A stretch of 64,000 bases of DNA. Origin: Mansonella perstans (taxonomy: Eukaryota > Nematoda > Chromadorea > Rhabditida > Onchocercidae). The position numbers and the translations under genes are program-made. Under the pieces are notes generated by a model. The model saw nothing but the letters and a program-made list of their open reading frames with translations, was not told the origin of the DNA and searched no databases. The stretch spans positions 62,001 to 126,000 of the forward strand of contig JBAMDO010000161.1 in NCBI GenBank assembly GCA_037074765.1, in the 5' to 3' direction. Position 1 is the first letter of the stretch; every line of letters starts with the position of its first letter. Positions 13,601-23,666 of this stretch are shown one piece after another.

Positions 13601-16600
13601 AACAGGTGGCTGCAAGGCGTTTGAAACAGCGTTGCGTCCAGCCCAAAAACAAGTTCGAAGTAACTCTTAAAAATTAATTCATAACAAATTTAAACATAAT
13701 ACAAACATAGCCCATAAAAATATCCATCAGATGTTTGAAATACTATGTGTCAGCAAGTAATACTACTTCAAGATCATACTAATAATTCAAAATTAACCAA
13801 CCGTTAGGATCATTACTTGTCACAGAAATTTGTTCCCTTGTTGTGTCTGATGATTCTGGTCCTACACTAGTACTCGTCGAAGCTATTCCATCTATAAAAC
13901 TGATAAAAAGTTGAATTTTGAAATCTCTGCTGAACTGACATACCTATACAAAAATTCTGTCAAAGTTTAGCATATTAGCATATAAGCAAATAAGATCAAC
14001 AATTCTCAGTACCTTTCTAAGCAAGGTTAGCTTTCGGGACATTTAATCTTTCATAATGTTTTAGGGTTCAGTTACAGAATACTAATGCGATCTTCTAATA
14101 TCTTTTTTAATAATTGAGATTTCTGCTTTTTATCTGAAACGACTCAAACTACTACGGCAAAAAATATTCAATTATTTTCAAAATAGCATTATTGCTGCAT
14201 TTTTCAGTTTTTCTGATATTCGATTTTATATTTATATATATATATATAAAAACAGAAGGCTAATGCAAATTATTTATTCACCGTGTTGTTGATGAACAAG
14301 AATAAAAAAAACAACTGTGTGGCAGTTCGCCATTAAAAAAAAACAATCGATTGCCCACCGTTTCATAACCAAATTCTTATTAATCTTTATATCTCCCCCA
14401 CTGCTTTGATAAATGATCTCATATTTCTTTTCTATTGATTCTGGTAGTTTTTTGACAGTCCACAAAATAAATAAATTCGGAAAGAGACCTATTACAACTT
14501 TTTCGATTGTCTTCTCTCAATCGTATAAGTGTAGATGATGATTAAGAGAACACTGTTCGAATTTGCTGTAATGTTTTGCTCGCACAAGGGCTTTATTTTC
14601 TGAATATGAAAATCAGTGGTATGTAAAAGATTTCATTTTTGCTTCGTCCTATTGAATTTGAAGTATATGCAATATTATTTGTAACGTTATAGCAATGAAG
14701 AACGGGGGAAAATTGAAAAAATCCAAATCTGAAGCAGCAAAAAATCCATTATTTTCACCTTCATATTTCGTGATCCTTCATTCTAACGTAAGAAAACGAA
14801 TAACCTTTGCAGTCTCCAGCTAAAGCACGGTCAATCTCAATTAACCATCGCGGTAAATCGCTATCAGAATCAGCTGCCAAAACCCACGAACGTCTTTCTG
14901 CACCAGATCCACTCACCTCCAATGCATTTTTATCATTTGAAAATTTAAATGGTGGAATATCGCCGAGATGTCTCGCTAAGTAACCCATGCCGTTATCAGC
15001 CAAATGGAAGCACTCTATTTACATAAGACATCAGTCCAATCAAAAAAAGAACTGGGCTAGTATTCTCTCAGTGAGAACGTTTCTCCTCCACAGAAACAGG
15101 TAACAACACAGAAACATGCCGCTCAAATTTTATGTTACGGATTGAAGAATAAAATTCAAAACTACGTCTAAAAAATTTTTGTTATAAATTTTTGGAAATT
15201 TGTGCTTAGCTGATTCCGTCTCAGTGAATGAGGTCTTATTTGCATAGATAACAGTTATGTTTACACTTACTTCAAGAACATTTCGGCCTTTTTTATTAGT
15301 CGACAAAGCCGCTTGTTGTATAATCATTGGTGGTTGTGTTAATGTTGCAAATTTTGATTTGCGCATTTCCAACAAAACCTTCCCAGCTTCATCTTTCCTC
15401 AGAACACAGTACCGTTTCTTCATGCTCTACAACCTAACCATTTAAAATTTTTTAATTTAATTACAGTTTTCACGCAACTATTTCAATTTCTCGCCTATAT
15501 ATTAACTTTGCTCTCTGAATTTATTACTACATGATAAAAACGATATTTTGGACAGAAAGATTATTTTCATGCATATACGGTGCTTCATAATTCAAATATA
15601 GCAATTCCTAGTTTCAGGGTCAGGAATCCGTGCATATTTCTACGGAAGAAGAGTGACTTTATCAAAGATAACTGATTCAGGAGTCTTGTCTTTTACACTG
15701 AAAGCCTAAATATCCCTAAATAGCACTTATCATCAACGGTCATTACCTTGAAATTATCCAAAAGACTATTTTCTGGAACGAGAAACAAAGTTCCCTCGCG
15801 AATAATATCTGAACCATATCGACCTTCCAACTCCTGAAATATAAGTATGTTAGAGTAATATTAACAATCAACGGTCATTATCTTGAAATTAGTGATACAT
15901 CACCTGCAAAAAATCAGTGAATATAAAGGATAAAGAAAGAATTTACCTCTTTTTGTTCATCACAAACCAAATCACTTTCATAAATTAGTGGCTGAAGATC
16001 GATATCACGACTGAAAAAAAATTTTCAACCCGCAGTTGGTCACTATCATTATGTATTACTAATTAAACCGATCAAATTTTTATATTTGATGCAGTATTAA
16101 TCAGAGTTAATGTGCGATTCGAAAATCCACTCCTCGGTAGTGAAATATACTTAAAAACTACAAAGTAGCCACTAATGTTTATAATTGGAACATAAGTGAT
16201 CGTTCTCAAGAAACAAATTAAAATAAAATTTGTTGAAGTCAGAAAAATTATTAACATCTTACTCAGAAGTACTGCAATAATCAGAACCGAACTGCGCATA
16301 ATTAAAACGGACAACACGACGTGGAGCAATGTAAAATGCAAGGGCTTCTTGTGTAAGCAACCATTTCGCTTCTGTTATCTCTCGTATACTTAACGATGGC
16401 ATTACAATTCGTTCCAATGGAGATATTGATATTTCCTGAATTAATGTTTTTAATTTCTTACAAATTAGAAAAGAAATTTTAGTGTCAGAAGATGATGGAA
16501 GTCTAAATATTCTGTGAAAATTGGTCCATGTTAACAGAATCATTACGACAAATCCTAAATTAACTTTAAATTTGAGAAATAAAAGACTAAAATGTACAGT

Positions 16601-17736
16601 GAAATCATCGCGCGGGAACAATAACAGTTGTCGCTGATTAAGATTTTCTATTACTGAGCTATTTTCTCCCAGAAATTTCTCATAATCCAGTGGTTCCGCC
16701 AATGGTCGTTTGCGCTGTAATAATTAGGTTCCACAAGACCAAAAGTTGTGAACAATCTTTCTCATTTATATATAGAAATGTTCATTTCCAAATTGGGACG
16801 GAAATTGACCATTACTAACCAAGCTCAAATTGACTTAGTAGAGGCAAAATTTTAGAAAGAGACTTAATTAACAATGCAATAATTAACCGCCGGGTTCAGT
16901 GCACTCATTGCTGTTCGTACTGCCTCACGGGCTTCTCGAGCCTGTCCCGGTTTCCCTACTCCAGCGGTGAACCTGAACTTCATGAAATTATCTAAAAGGT
17001 TTATAAATCAAAATCCATAGCATCTAATCTAAGAGAACTTACGTAGTTACTCTCTCTATTTTCTTCTAATATTTCTGCAAGCATCGTTTGAAGGAACTCG
17101 AACTTTTACATAATTTTTTTCTGCTTTCTTTATTGATATCCAAATTATTGGCAATCGCAAATTAACTTTATCACACAACAATGAATACCTGTATGAACTC
17201 AATTATTTAGCTTCAAATAAGATGTTTCATAGAGCTATTCAAGTTATTTTAGACCAATTTCGCAGGGTGAGTCATTTCAAAATTTCAACTTTTACTGAAA
17301 AGTGAAATAATCAAGTAAAATGGATAACTTATAATGAAATTAAAGGAATTAGAAGGAAATTCAGCTTTTGCCAAGCTGAATCATTTTCCAAGTTAATGTT
17401 AAATTGAAGCGCTGAATCTCAATTTGTGATCAGCAGATTACAGCTGGTTCACGAGAATTCAAATGTGCAGTGAAGACAACGGCGTGATGGATAGAAAACT
17501 AGCGGAGGCTATTTCTTTTTAATAAAAGTTTATTTCCAAACTAATAGAATTTATTACTTTTGAACTTTGCTACAAGAGAATCGCTAAATTCCAATAAAAA
17601 GTTTGTGAAGAAAATCATACTTCCGCAGTTGTCCAGTTGAACGTTGACTTGTTATCTCGACTAAGCCACTACTGCCAGTACTGGAAACAGAAATCATGGA
17701 ACGACGATCGTCATGTCGAGGTGTATTACTTCCCAT
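1..17736 (-). CDS. DOCK-D (zizimin, DOCK9/10/11-like) guanine nucleotide exchange factor, 3'-truncated
   Basis: Family role: DOCK-D proteins load GTP onto Cdc42/Rac through DHR-2 and bind membrane lipids through PH and DHR-1. Seen: an N-terminal block with EPLDYEKFL and LLLFPRDDF as in DOCK9, then PH, DHR-1, a helical middle and partial DHR-2, all in DOCK9 order. Phase-checked exons: 17736-17621, 16972-16888, 16714-16598, 16435-16263, 16010-15947, 15833-15747, 15426-15271, 15012-14805, 13891-13802, 13665-13559, 13472-13314, 13079-12858, 12627-12428, 12056-11934, 11843-11755, 11629-11382, 11141-11046, 10865-10761, 10538-10386, 10140-9970, 9228-9079, 8831-~8713, ~8560-8324, 8134-8015, 7912-7766, 7652-~7569. 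Further coding blocks lie near 7.3, 6.4, 6.0, 5.6, 5.1, 4.6, 4.1, 3.7, 3.2, 2.8, 2.4, 2.0, 1.5, 1.2, 1.05 and 0.8 kb, then 597-465 and 71-1. Boundaries below about 8.7 kb are less certain. The catalytic C-terminal part of DHR-2 lies outside the window. Confidence 0.93.
3395..3578. repeat. Local direct duplications in a DOCK intron
   Basis: A 22-base segment (AGAATTTGAACTGCAAGGTA plus two bases) occurs at 3395-3416 and again at 3518-3539. An 18-base segment (ATTCAAGCAAAAGAAATA) occurs at 3501-3518 and again just before 3578. The two pairs interlock, so this is at least two duplication steps. No coding sense is visible in the copies. Confidence 0.8.
6575..6615. repeat. Degenerate copy of a DOCK exon fragment in the adjacent intron
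   Basis: Positions 6575-6615 resemble 6299-6338, which lie inside the exon encoding [14 protein letters not shown]. Only a few bases differ over about 40. On the coding strand the copy would read LSNLFAK before a stop. It sits upstream of the real exon in transcription order and has no usable splice frame, so it looks like a relic of exon duplication. Confidence 0.75.
6783..6893. repeat. Two-copy tandem repeat, period about 64 bases, in a DOCK intron
   Basis: The segment starting CTGCTAATTAGATTACTAAC at 6783 is repeated with a few changes from 6847 (CTGATAATTAGATTATTAAC). Each copy runs about 47 bases and ends in an A-run followed by TATATAAAAATCA. No coding potential. Confidence 0.8.
10386..11629 (-). 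other. DHR-1 (C2-like) domain exons of the DOCK-D gene
   Basis: Exons 11629-11382, 11141-11046, 10865-10761 and 10538-10386 encode [61 protein letters not shown] and [15 protein letters not shown]. These follow DHR-1 of DOCK9 block by block (YVYP...KY; ARNI; DEIKI.LP; GYSWLPLL; LPSGYL). DHR-1 of this family binds phosphoinositides and targets the protein to membranes. The last of these exons appears to end at a GC donor (see findings). Confidence 0.85.
14805..15426 (-). other. PH domain exons of the DOCK-D gene
   Basis: Two exons (15426-15271 and 15012-14805) encode [15 protein letters not shown], a PH-domain opening strand pattern, and [18 protein letters not shown], the closing strand and C-terminal helix with the conserved tryptophan. 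A PH domain at this place in a DOCK protein is diagnostic of the D subfamily, which is why I call zizimin rather than DOCK6/7/8. The acceptor of the second exon is taken after the second AG, at 15013, because that keeps the frame. The following intron (14804-13892, about 0.9 kb) holds a TA-rich repeat near 14229-14250 and no other recognisable feature. Confidence 0.8.
15867..15891. repeat. Copy of a DOCK exon end and splice donor in the preceding intron
   Basis: This 25-base segment matches 15732-15756 with one mismatch. The latter spans the end of exon 15833-15747 and its GTAATG donor on the minus strand. In the copy the single change turns the donor GT into AT, so the duplicated site cannot act as a normal donor. 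The copy lies upstream of the real exon in transcription order. Confidence 0.85.
16263..17736 (-). other. DOCK N-terminal exons with two possible first exons
   Basis: The preferred start is the ATG at 17736. Its exon ends at 17621 with two spare bases and joins the acceptor before 16972, reading [12 protein letters not shown]. This matches the conserved DOCK9 N-terminal motif (RKF...KPG). A second ATG at 17084 opens a short exon ([11 protein letters not shown]) whose donor at 17050-17049 leaves one spare base. That fits a different acceptor before 16991, 19 bases upstream of the first, and adds a few residues (NNFMKF) ahead of the same frame. The exons at 16714-16598 and 16435-16263 carry the family block EPLDYE to YAQFGSDY. 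Use of the second start is inferred from phase only. Confidence 0.65.
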
Positions 17737-18507
17737 TCTATTAACAAAAATTAAGGATTTACTTGCTTTAGGCAGAACAAAAACCAAATGATTCAGTGAT
17801 AATGAAATATTGTATATAGTTCAGTATTTAATTAATAGCCTTTAATTGCTCAAAATGTTTTACAGTATTTATCGAAATCAATTTGACTTACACATTCATG
17901 AGAGATTAGATATCACTAATAATAGCTATTTCTCACTCGTCCACTTATCCTTGTCATGTTCTTATTTGTTTATTCCTACGAATTCATTTATGCTCGGTTA
18001 TCATTTAATATCTGATTTATGCGAATTTATCAGTGATAGAATTGTCAGATTACAAAGCTTACAAATTATCATATTACAAATTATCAAATTAAAATACCGA
18101 CAAATTATGAACTTATATCTCTGCAAAAGAAAACACAACTCAATCAGGAACAGATTTTGCGTAATACGATAAGTATGCCCATGGTTTCGATATGCAACTC
18201 TGCTAGACCATAGATTCAACGAATAATGCGGAATGGGATAAGATTTCTGGGAAGTTTTCTGGAGATGATCATTTGTTCCTTTTCGATTAACCGGTAGAGG
18301 AAAATTGTAAATGGCACCTGTTGGTAATTATATAAGCTCTTTTAATATTAAAATTAAGCAAGTTTATATTTATTAGACAAGCAAATTTTTATTTGTTAAA
18401 GTAAAAGCATTGAAAAAAAAAAAAAAAAAAAAAAAAAATTCGATATATTTATTTTATACAAGACAAATGTTCTCTGCTTATTACTTACATTTATTTATTA
18501 CTAGGAA
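17737..18507. promoter_or_regulatory. Head-to-head intergenic spacer between DOCK-D and eEF1B genes
   Basis: About 770 bases separate the two divergent start codons, so this stretch probably holds both promoters. It is very AT-rich. It contains a short degenerate repeat of TTACAAATTATCA around 18051-18110 and a run of about 26 A at 18413-18438. No clear TATA box or longer open frame of recognisable function is seen. A shared bidirectional promoter is inference from spacing alone. Confidence 0.5.
18495..18507 (+). promoter_or_regulatory. Acceptor site just upstream of the eEF1B start codon
   Basis: The sequence TTATTACTAG precedes GAAATGG, leaving a 3-base leader before the ATG at 18508. In nematodes an acceptor this close to a start codon usually marks spliced-leader trans-splicing; a 5' UTR intron is the alternative. 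Confidence 0.5.
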
Positions 18508-21500
18508 ATGGTATCAGTAGAAAGCCTTTTATCGGAGGTGACAACATTATTTGGCTATCAATTAATGTTGAAAGCAGCGGATGAATTATTTTTTGGTGAT
18601 AAAATGCTCTACTGCTATCACTCAAACAATGGATCAAAAAAGAGCATATGTGGTATGTCAGTACTTGTTTATTTATTATTGTTATCTCCATTCTGTTTGG
18701 TATCGTCGTACACTTTGTTGTTATCTTTTCTCAGTGCTCACCAATGTCAGGTGACTATTTATTAAGCTAAAAGTGAACAGTTAGCATATCGTTGTTTGGC
18801 CTGTTTTCGATAATCGTGTAAATGAATGAACATGCAAATGAATTTTTTCGTTTGTTTCTGTTTTTTTTTTTCTTTCATTTACCTAACAAATGAAATCAAA
18901 TACGCTACATTTTAAATTTATTTATTTTTCTTGCTGCTCATCTCTCATAATTTTGCAAGACAAGTTAGCTTTAGAAATAGTTTCTTCTTTGTTACACATT
19001 TTTACACTCTTATTTGCTCTTTAATGACTTGTTCAAACTGCAATGTCACTGCAAAGTTTGAATTTTTCAGATAACAGAGGTCGTGAAATACGTAAGGATA
19101 AGAACAATGATCATAAAGACAAAAGTCAGGGTGATAATATGGATGAAAGGCCTGCCGAGTCGGATGGTTTACGTAATGCTATTGCTAGTGCAAGAAGAAC
19201 ATTGAAGCGAGCACTGGATGATGGTAGGTAAAGTTATTATGTAGTGATGACTTTGTGTTAAGTATTGGTAATGACTTCTGATATGATTCATACATGGTTT
19301 TTTCGCAGTAAGAATTTTTTTTATTGATTTGATGGTCTGGTAAGTTGTTTTTGTTAAAATTTATATGACATTGGGTGATTTTGGCCCATTCATTAACGCG
19401 GTAGCATAGGATTATTCATTATGGATTAGAATCAATCAGTTAGCATTATTTTGGACTGCACATTTTGGCTTCTCAAGTCATTTACTAGAAGCATTTTCCA
19501 GTTCTGCGTAATGCGCGCTGGACGTATGTAGAAATTTTTTATGCATCACTCTGTAAATACTTTATGACCTTCACCGACTTGTTATTGGTAGATTATTTCT
19601 TGGAAAATATATCTTGTTGCTTTACTTGCCACGGTGCCGCGGTCAGAGATTAAAACATTAAAGAAATTTAGTGCTGAGTTTCTGTGGATTCATTTTTAGA
19701 TGATCCAGCTGATGACGCAGTAACGGAATTAACTAAAGAAGTTGCCACATTAAAGAAATTAAGTGATGAAATGCGAAGTCAAATTGAAAAACTACGTGAA
19801 GACTTCCAGAAGATATTCAGTTATGCCCGGCAGGTCAGTCATTTCTTCTTCAGCAGGAAAGGATAGTATTTTTCGTTTTATTCAAACTAAGGTATTTTCC
19901 AAATCTGTTATTTGTTTTGATTTCTGTAAATTAACTCCTCTCTGTTGGGCAACTTTTTCTGCACAATTATTTATTCATGTTGATTCCAAAAAGTTTCTCA
20001 TTTTAAGATCCAGTTTGCTTTTACAAGTATAATTTTATGGGATTTAAACCATGTTTCTCATATTTTTATTTATCAAATTTGTGTAAGGTAGTTTAGTAAT
20101 GGAATGCTTCTCGGTTCGATAGTAGATGAAATACCTGTGATAGTGTCTTTCAATTGATATGGTTTTTGTTTTCTTAGGAGAAGAGGAAGGGAGTTGCCCT
20201 TTATTCGTTTTATCTGCTTCAGTTTTCAGAATGTATTTAAAATTTTAGTATCCAAAATGTTGGTAATTTTATGAGACTTACTATAACTCAGTATCATTTG
20301 CAGTTAAGACTTTGCATATCTTCTGCATTGGAAAGAGTTGGAAGTAGGACACTTATTTTGGGCGATGGCAATCTTTCGTTCAGTCTTGCATTTGCTCGTT
20401 TACATCCTGAAACGGAAGTATACACAAGCGTTTTTGAGAGCTATTCTGAATATGTCATGAAATATCCTTCTGGTGAAAAGAATATCATTGAACTTCGAAC
20501 TAATCATCCTAATGTCCACATCTTATTTTCAATCGATGCCTGCTTACTTCCAGAAACTTGGACCGGATTTTATGATGATATTATATGGAATTTTCCTCAT
20601 CATTGTGGAAAAACAAATCTTCGTAAAAGTCATCAGCTAATGCGGAAGGCATTTGCCAGTATTGGGAAAATATTATTGTCTGGCCGTTTCCATGTTACTC
20701 TTGCTAAGGGACAAAGTGGATTAGATCACTTGTCTATATTGTTCAGGCGATGCTTTAAATACCGACGGTTACCAGAGCATAAGTCGGACAGCTGGAATAT
20801 CATTTACATAGCTGCTGAAGAATACTTTATTCTTCAGGAAGCTTTCATTTTTCAACCAGAATTGTTCCCTGCATATGTTAGTTCAGGATACCATAATTCA
20901 GAACGATCTTTTAACGGCAAAATCGGATCGGAAACTCTTGTTTTTGTTAGAAGTCCTGTTGTTACTAGAATCAAGGGGCTCATTGAATTTGAAAATAAAT
21001 TTTTTAGAATTAAAGGAATAGCTCATGAGTGGAGACCATTTTTTCAGAGAGATTTATCAGTTATTTATTTGAGTCCAAAGAAAGCTGCAGAGCTAGAGAG
21101 GGTTTTATTTTTCTTGATTGAAGAACTTTGTGGGCATATTTTGGTGGATTTCTATGAAGTCGTAGATAAAAGAACAGACTACGTAGGGCAACCGAACCAC
21201 ATTTACCGCTTTATATGGCAGAGCTGGAGGATTCCGTTATCTAAAAAGCTTTGTAACTCAATTCATGAAGAAATTAAATTGATGCTTAACGATCGTTTCA
21301 TAGAACAAAATCTAGAAATGGTTGTAACTTAATTTGAAAGATTTTCAGTTGTAGTGTATCAACGATTGAATAAATTGTTTTCACTGGAGACTTCTATTGT
21401 CTTTATTTCATGTTTTGTCTTTATCTTTATTTGTTTAATAGCCGTAAGGAATGGCATAATAATCTCTGGTACGGTTACAGAAGATTCATGTTCCTTAAGT

Positions 21501-23088
21501 GGGGATAACTTGTCTATAAAATAAAGTAAAATAAAAAAGATAAAAATAAACTTTTTTTTTTTTTGTATAAAATAAAACTTTTTACCAAGGCATAGATCAC
21601 AGCTTACTGCATGGAAATATTTTCAGAATCTTTTAAAAAGAATTTTAAAGCGTTGTAGATTTGGATATTTTTGTCAACTTCATATTTATTATTGTTTTAG
21701 TGTGATGACATTCCTTTACCGGCGTTGACAAAGCAGTCGTCATCAAACATTCAGGAACCAGTAGGAACATCAAAGGAAGATGATTTTGATTTATTTGGAT
21801 CATCGAATGAAGAGGAAGATGCGGAAGAAAAACGTGTGAGAAAGGCAATATGGAAGAATTTTGCTGAGAAAATGATATCATCGAATGAGAAAAAAGCAAA
21901 GAAAGCAGAATGCATTGCCAAATCTTCTGTTATTTTGGATGTGAAAGTAGGATTTTTCAATGTTATAGATGTGAAAATAAATTTTTTTTTTTGATTTCAG
22001 TGGTAAATATTACTTGCTATTATATCATTTTTTAAGTCGCACTACATGGTGTAGTCATGTAATTCTTGAAATTTAAGAAGTTTTGTGTAGCACCCTGGTT
22101 GAAAAGGCAATTTTGCAAACAAGAATGATCCAGAGATGTAAAAAATTTCTTGTACTGCCATAATGGTTAATTAAAAAAAAATTCTCCTTTAAAAAAGATC
22201 AGGAAAACTATGCTTTTGTTCACTTTTCTTTTCTTATTTTCATATTGCTCAATTTTAAGCCTTGGGATGACACGACAAACATGCAAGAAATGGAGGAACT
22301 TGTAAGGAGGATTGAAAAAGATGGTCTTCTCTGGGGTGATGGTTAGTTTTTGTTCCTGAAATTGTTGTTTGTAAGTGTGAAAAACTGTCACCCATAGTAT
22401 CCAAATACAGTCGTTGTAGTTTTGCTATCTTGATTAGAAAGTATGCTGAAATGAATCATTGGATATCCACTTTTAACCTGGTTTTTTGTCTTTTGTTGAC
22501 GGATTAAAGGGAAGAAAAGAGATTCTGTAGTATTAGCTGCATGGTTTTAACCTAATTTTCGCTAATAATTCATAGCAAATTCATTTACGGCTCTATTTAA
22601 TCAGCAGCATCTTTGAGCTTGTTAACAGTTTTCATTTTCTCTTTGTGGAACATTTCCGAATAATTTTTGGTTCAATTTATTGAAAGTGCCTTGTTTCATT
22701 TCTTCCTTTTCTAGCAAAATTGATTCCGCTTGCCTATGGCATAAAAGTACTGCAGATCGTCTGCGTTGTGGAAGATGAAAAAGTTTCTGTGGAAGATCTT
22801 ATCGATCAGATAATCGAAAAAGTACCAGATCACGTGCGTTTTTACTGTTTCTAACTTCTTAAACGTTATTTGTAACTGTTAAAATGCAAAGAATGGATTT
22901 TGATGGCACCGGGTCGCAATAATGCTTGTTTCAAGGATTTTTAAGAATTTGTACTGCACATCTTCAATTTCTTTTTTTGTTTTCATTTAGGTAGAATTAA
23001 AATTAATGTAACAAATAATTACACTGCTTATTACTTCTTTTCATTTCAGGTGCAAAGTGTCGACATCGTCGCCTTTAACAAAATTTGA
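18508..23088 (+). CDS. eEF1B: Translation elongation factor eEF1B, beta/delta-type guanine exchange subunit
   Basis: It recycles eEF1A-GDP to eEF1A-GTP during elongation, in the cytosolic eEF1 complex. Exons, all phase-consistent: 18508-18652, 19071-19223, 19700-19833, 21701-21946, 22260-22341, 22715-22833, 23050-23088, giving 305 residues. Seen: a coiled-coil stretch ([20 protein letters not shown]), the acidic hallmark [18 protein letters not shown] (a casein kinase II-type site in this family), then the exchange domain ([36 protein letters not shown]) and the conserved end [12 protein letters not shown]. The leucine-rich segment points to the delta-like form rather than plain beta. The N-terminal exons are less conserved. 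There is no AATAAA close to the stop, but AATATA lies at 23149-23154. Its third intron holds another protein frame. Confidence 0.93.
20271..21332 (+). CDS. FDXACB1-like protein: BMT5-like (DUF2431) Rossmann methyltransferase domain plus FDX-ACB-like domain, nested in the eEF1B intron
   Basis: An intronless frame of 353 residues lies inside eEF1B intron 3 on the same strand. The N-terminal half matches the DUF2431/BMT5-type fold: [18 protein letters not shown] (about residues 28-45, the SAM-binding loop region), a strand ending in [17 protein letters not shown] (about 105) and [11 protein letters not shown]. The C-terminal part, about 255-345 ([47 protein letters not shown]), looks like the ferredoxin-fold anticodon-binding domain of phenylalanyl-tRNA synthetases. 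This pairing is that of human FDXACB1. An RNA-methylation or tRNA-binding role is family inference. The ATG at 20271 overlaps the stop of a tiny upstream frame; alternatively an in-frame acceptor at 20303 starts the exon. Confidence 0.8.
   Translation: MRLTITQYHLQLRLCISSALERVGSRTLILGDGNLSFSLAFARLHPETEVYTSVFESYSEYVMKYPSGEKNIIELRTNHPNVHILFSIDACLLPETWTGFYDDIIWNFPHHCGKTNLRKSHQLMRKAFASIGKILLSGRFHVTLAKGQSGLDHLSILFRRCFKYRRLPEHKSDSWNIIYIAAEEYFILQEAFIFQPELFPAYVSSGYHNSERSFNGKIGSETLVFVRSPVVTRIKGLIEFENKFFRIKGIAHEWRPFFQRDLSVIYLSPKKAAELERVLFFLIEELCGHILVDFYEVVDKRTDYVGQPNHIYRFIWQSWRIPLSKKLCNSIHEEIKLMLNDRFIEQNLEMVVT
21369..21374 (+). terminator. Polyadenylation signal AATAAA for the nested gene
   Basis: AATAAA lies 37 bases after the stop of the nested frame and well before the next eEF1B exon at 21701. 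It would end a transcript inside the eEF1B intron. Confidence 0.55.
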
Positions 23089-23514
23089 AGAGCAAATGTT
23101 GTCCGATTGAATTCTCTTTTCGTCTTTATCTCTCGTTATTCTTTACTGAATATATTTTTTTACTGATAAAATTCGTTAGTATTGCTTTACATACAAGTTG
23201 TGACTGTTTTTATGCAAAAAATAGATCTGATGGTACCAGATTATAATAGTGCCTTTTTAAAGGATCACTGAGAGTTCGCCGACTGATTATCTCATTTAAA
23301 AGTTCTCTACAAGATAAGTTGCTTTCTTTTTGTTAGAATTATTTTGATTGTTTTGCAACCGCTCATTTATTAGTTTTTCGGCATTGTCGGTCTTCTGTTG
23401 AAACAAATGAGAAACAAAATATTAGGAGAAAACAATGCTACCTTCATCTTTAAGGTAGCAGTGCTGTTTAATCTTGTCAACAGAATTTTGACAGGTGTTG
23501 CTCATTTTGTACAG

Positions 23515-23666
23515 ATGAAAGATGAGATATTCACTAGCATTCTTGCTTTCTTGTCATCCAACAACGGGCATACCGAAAAAAGAGGTCGTCTTGAAGGAAC
23601 GAACATCTGTGACGTAATTACTAGCACTTTAACTGTACCGCTATTGTTCCCAGATGAAACAATAAG
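23515..23666 (+). CDS. Tentative orphan exon of unknown function
   Basis: A good acceptor (TTTTGTACAG) is followed directly by ATG. The frame then runs 50 codons (MKDEIFTSILAFLSSNNG...) to a possible donor GTAGTA. The stretch looks more protein-like than its surroundings, but I recognise no family and find no partner exon downstream. It lies about 430 bases after the eEF1B stop, so a downstream gene fed by spliced-leader addition is possible. It could equally be chance. Confidence 0.22.
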
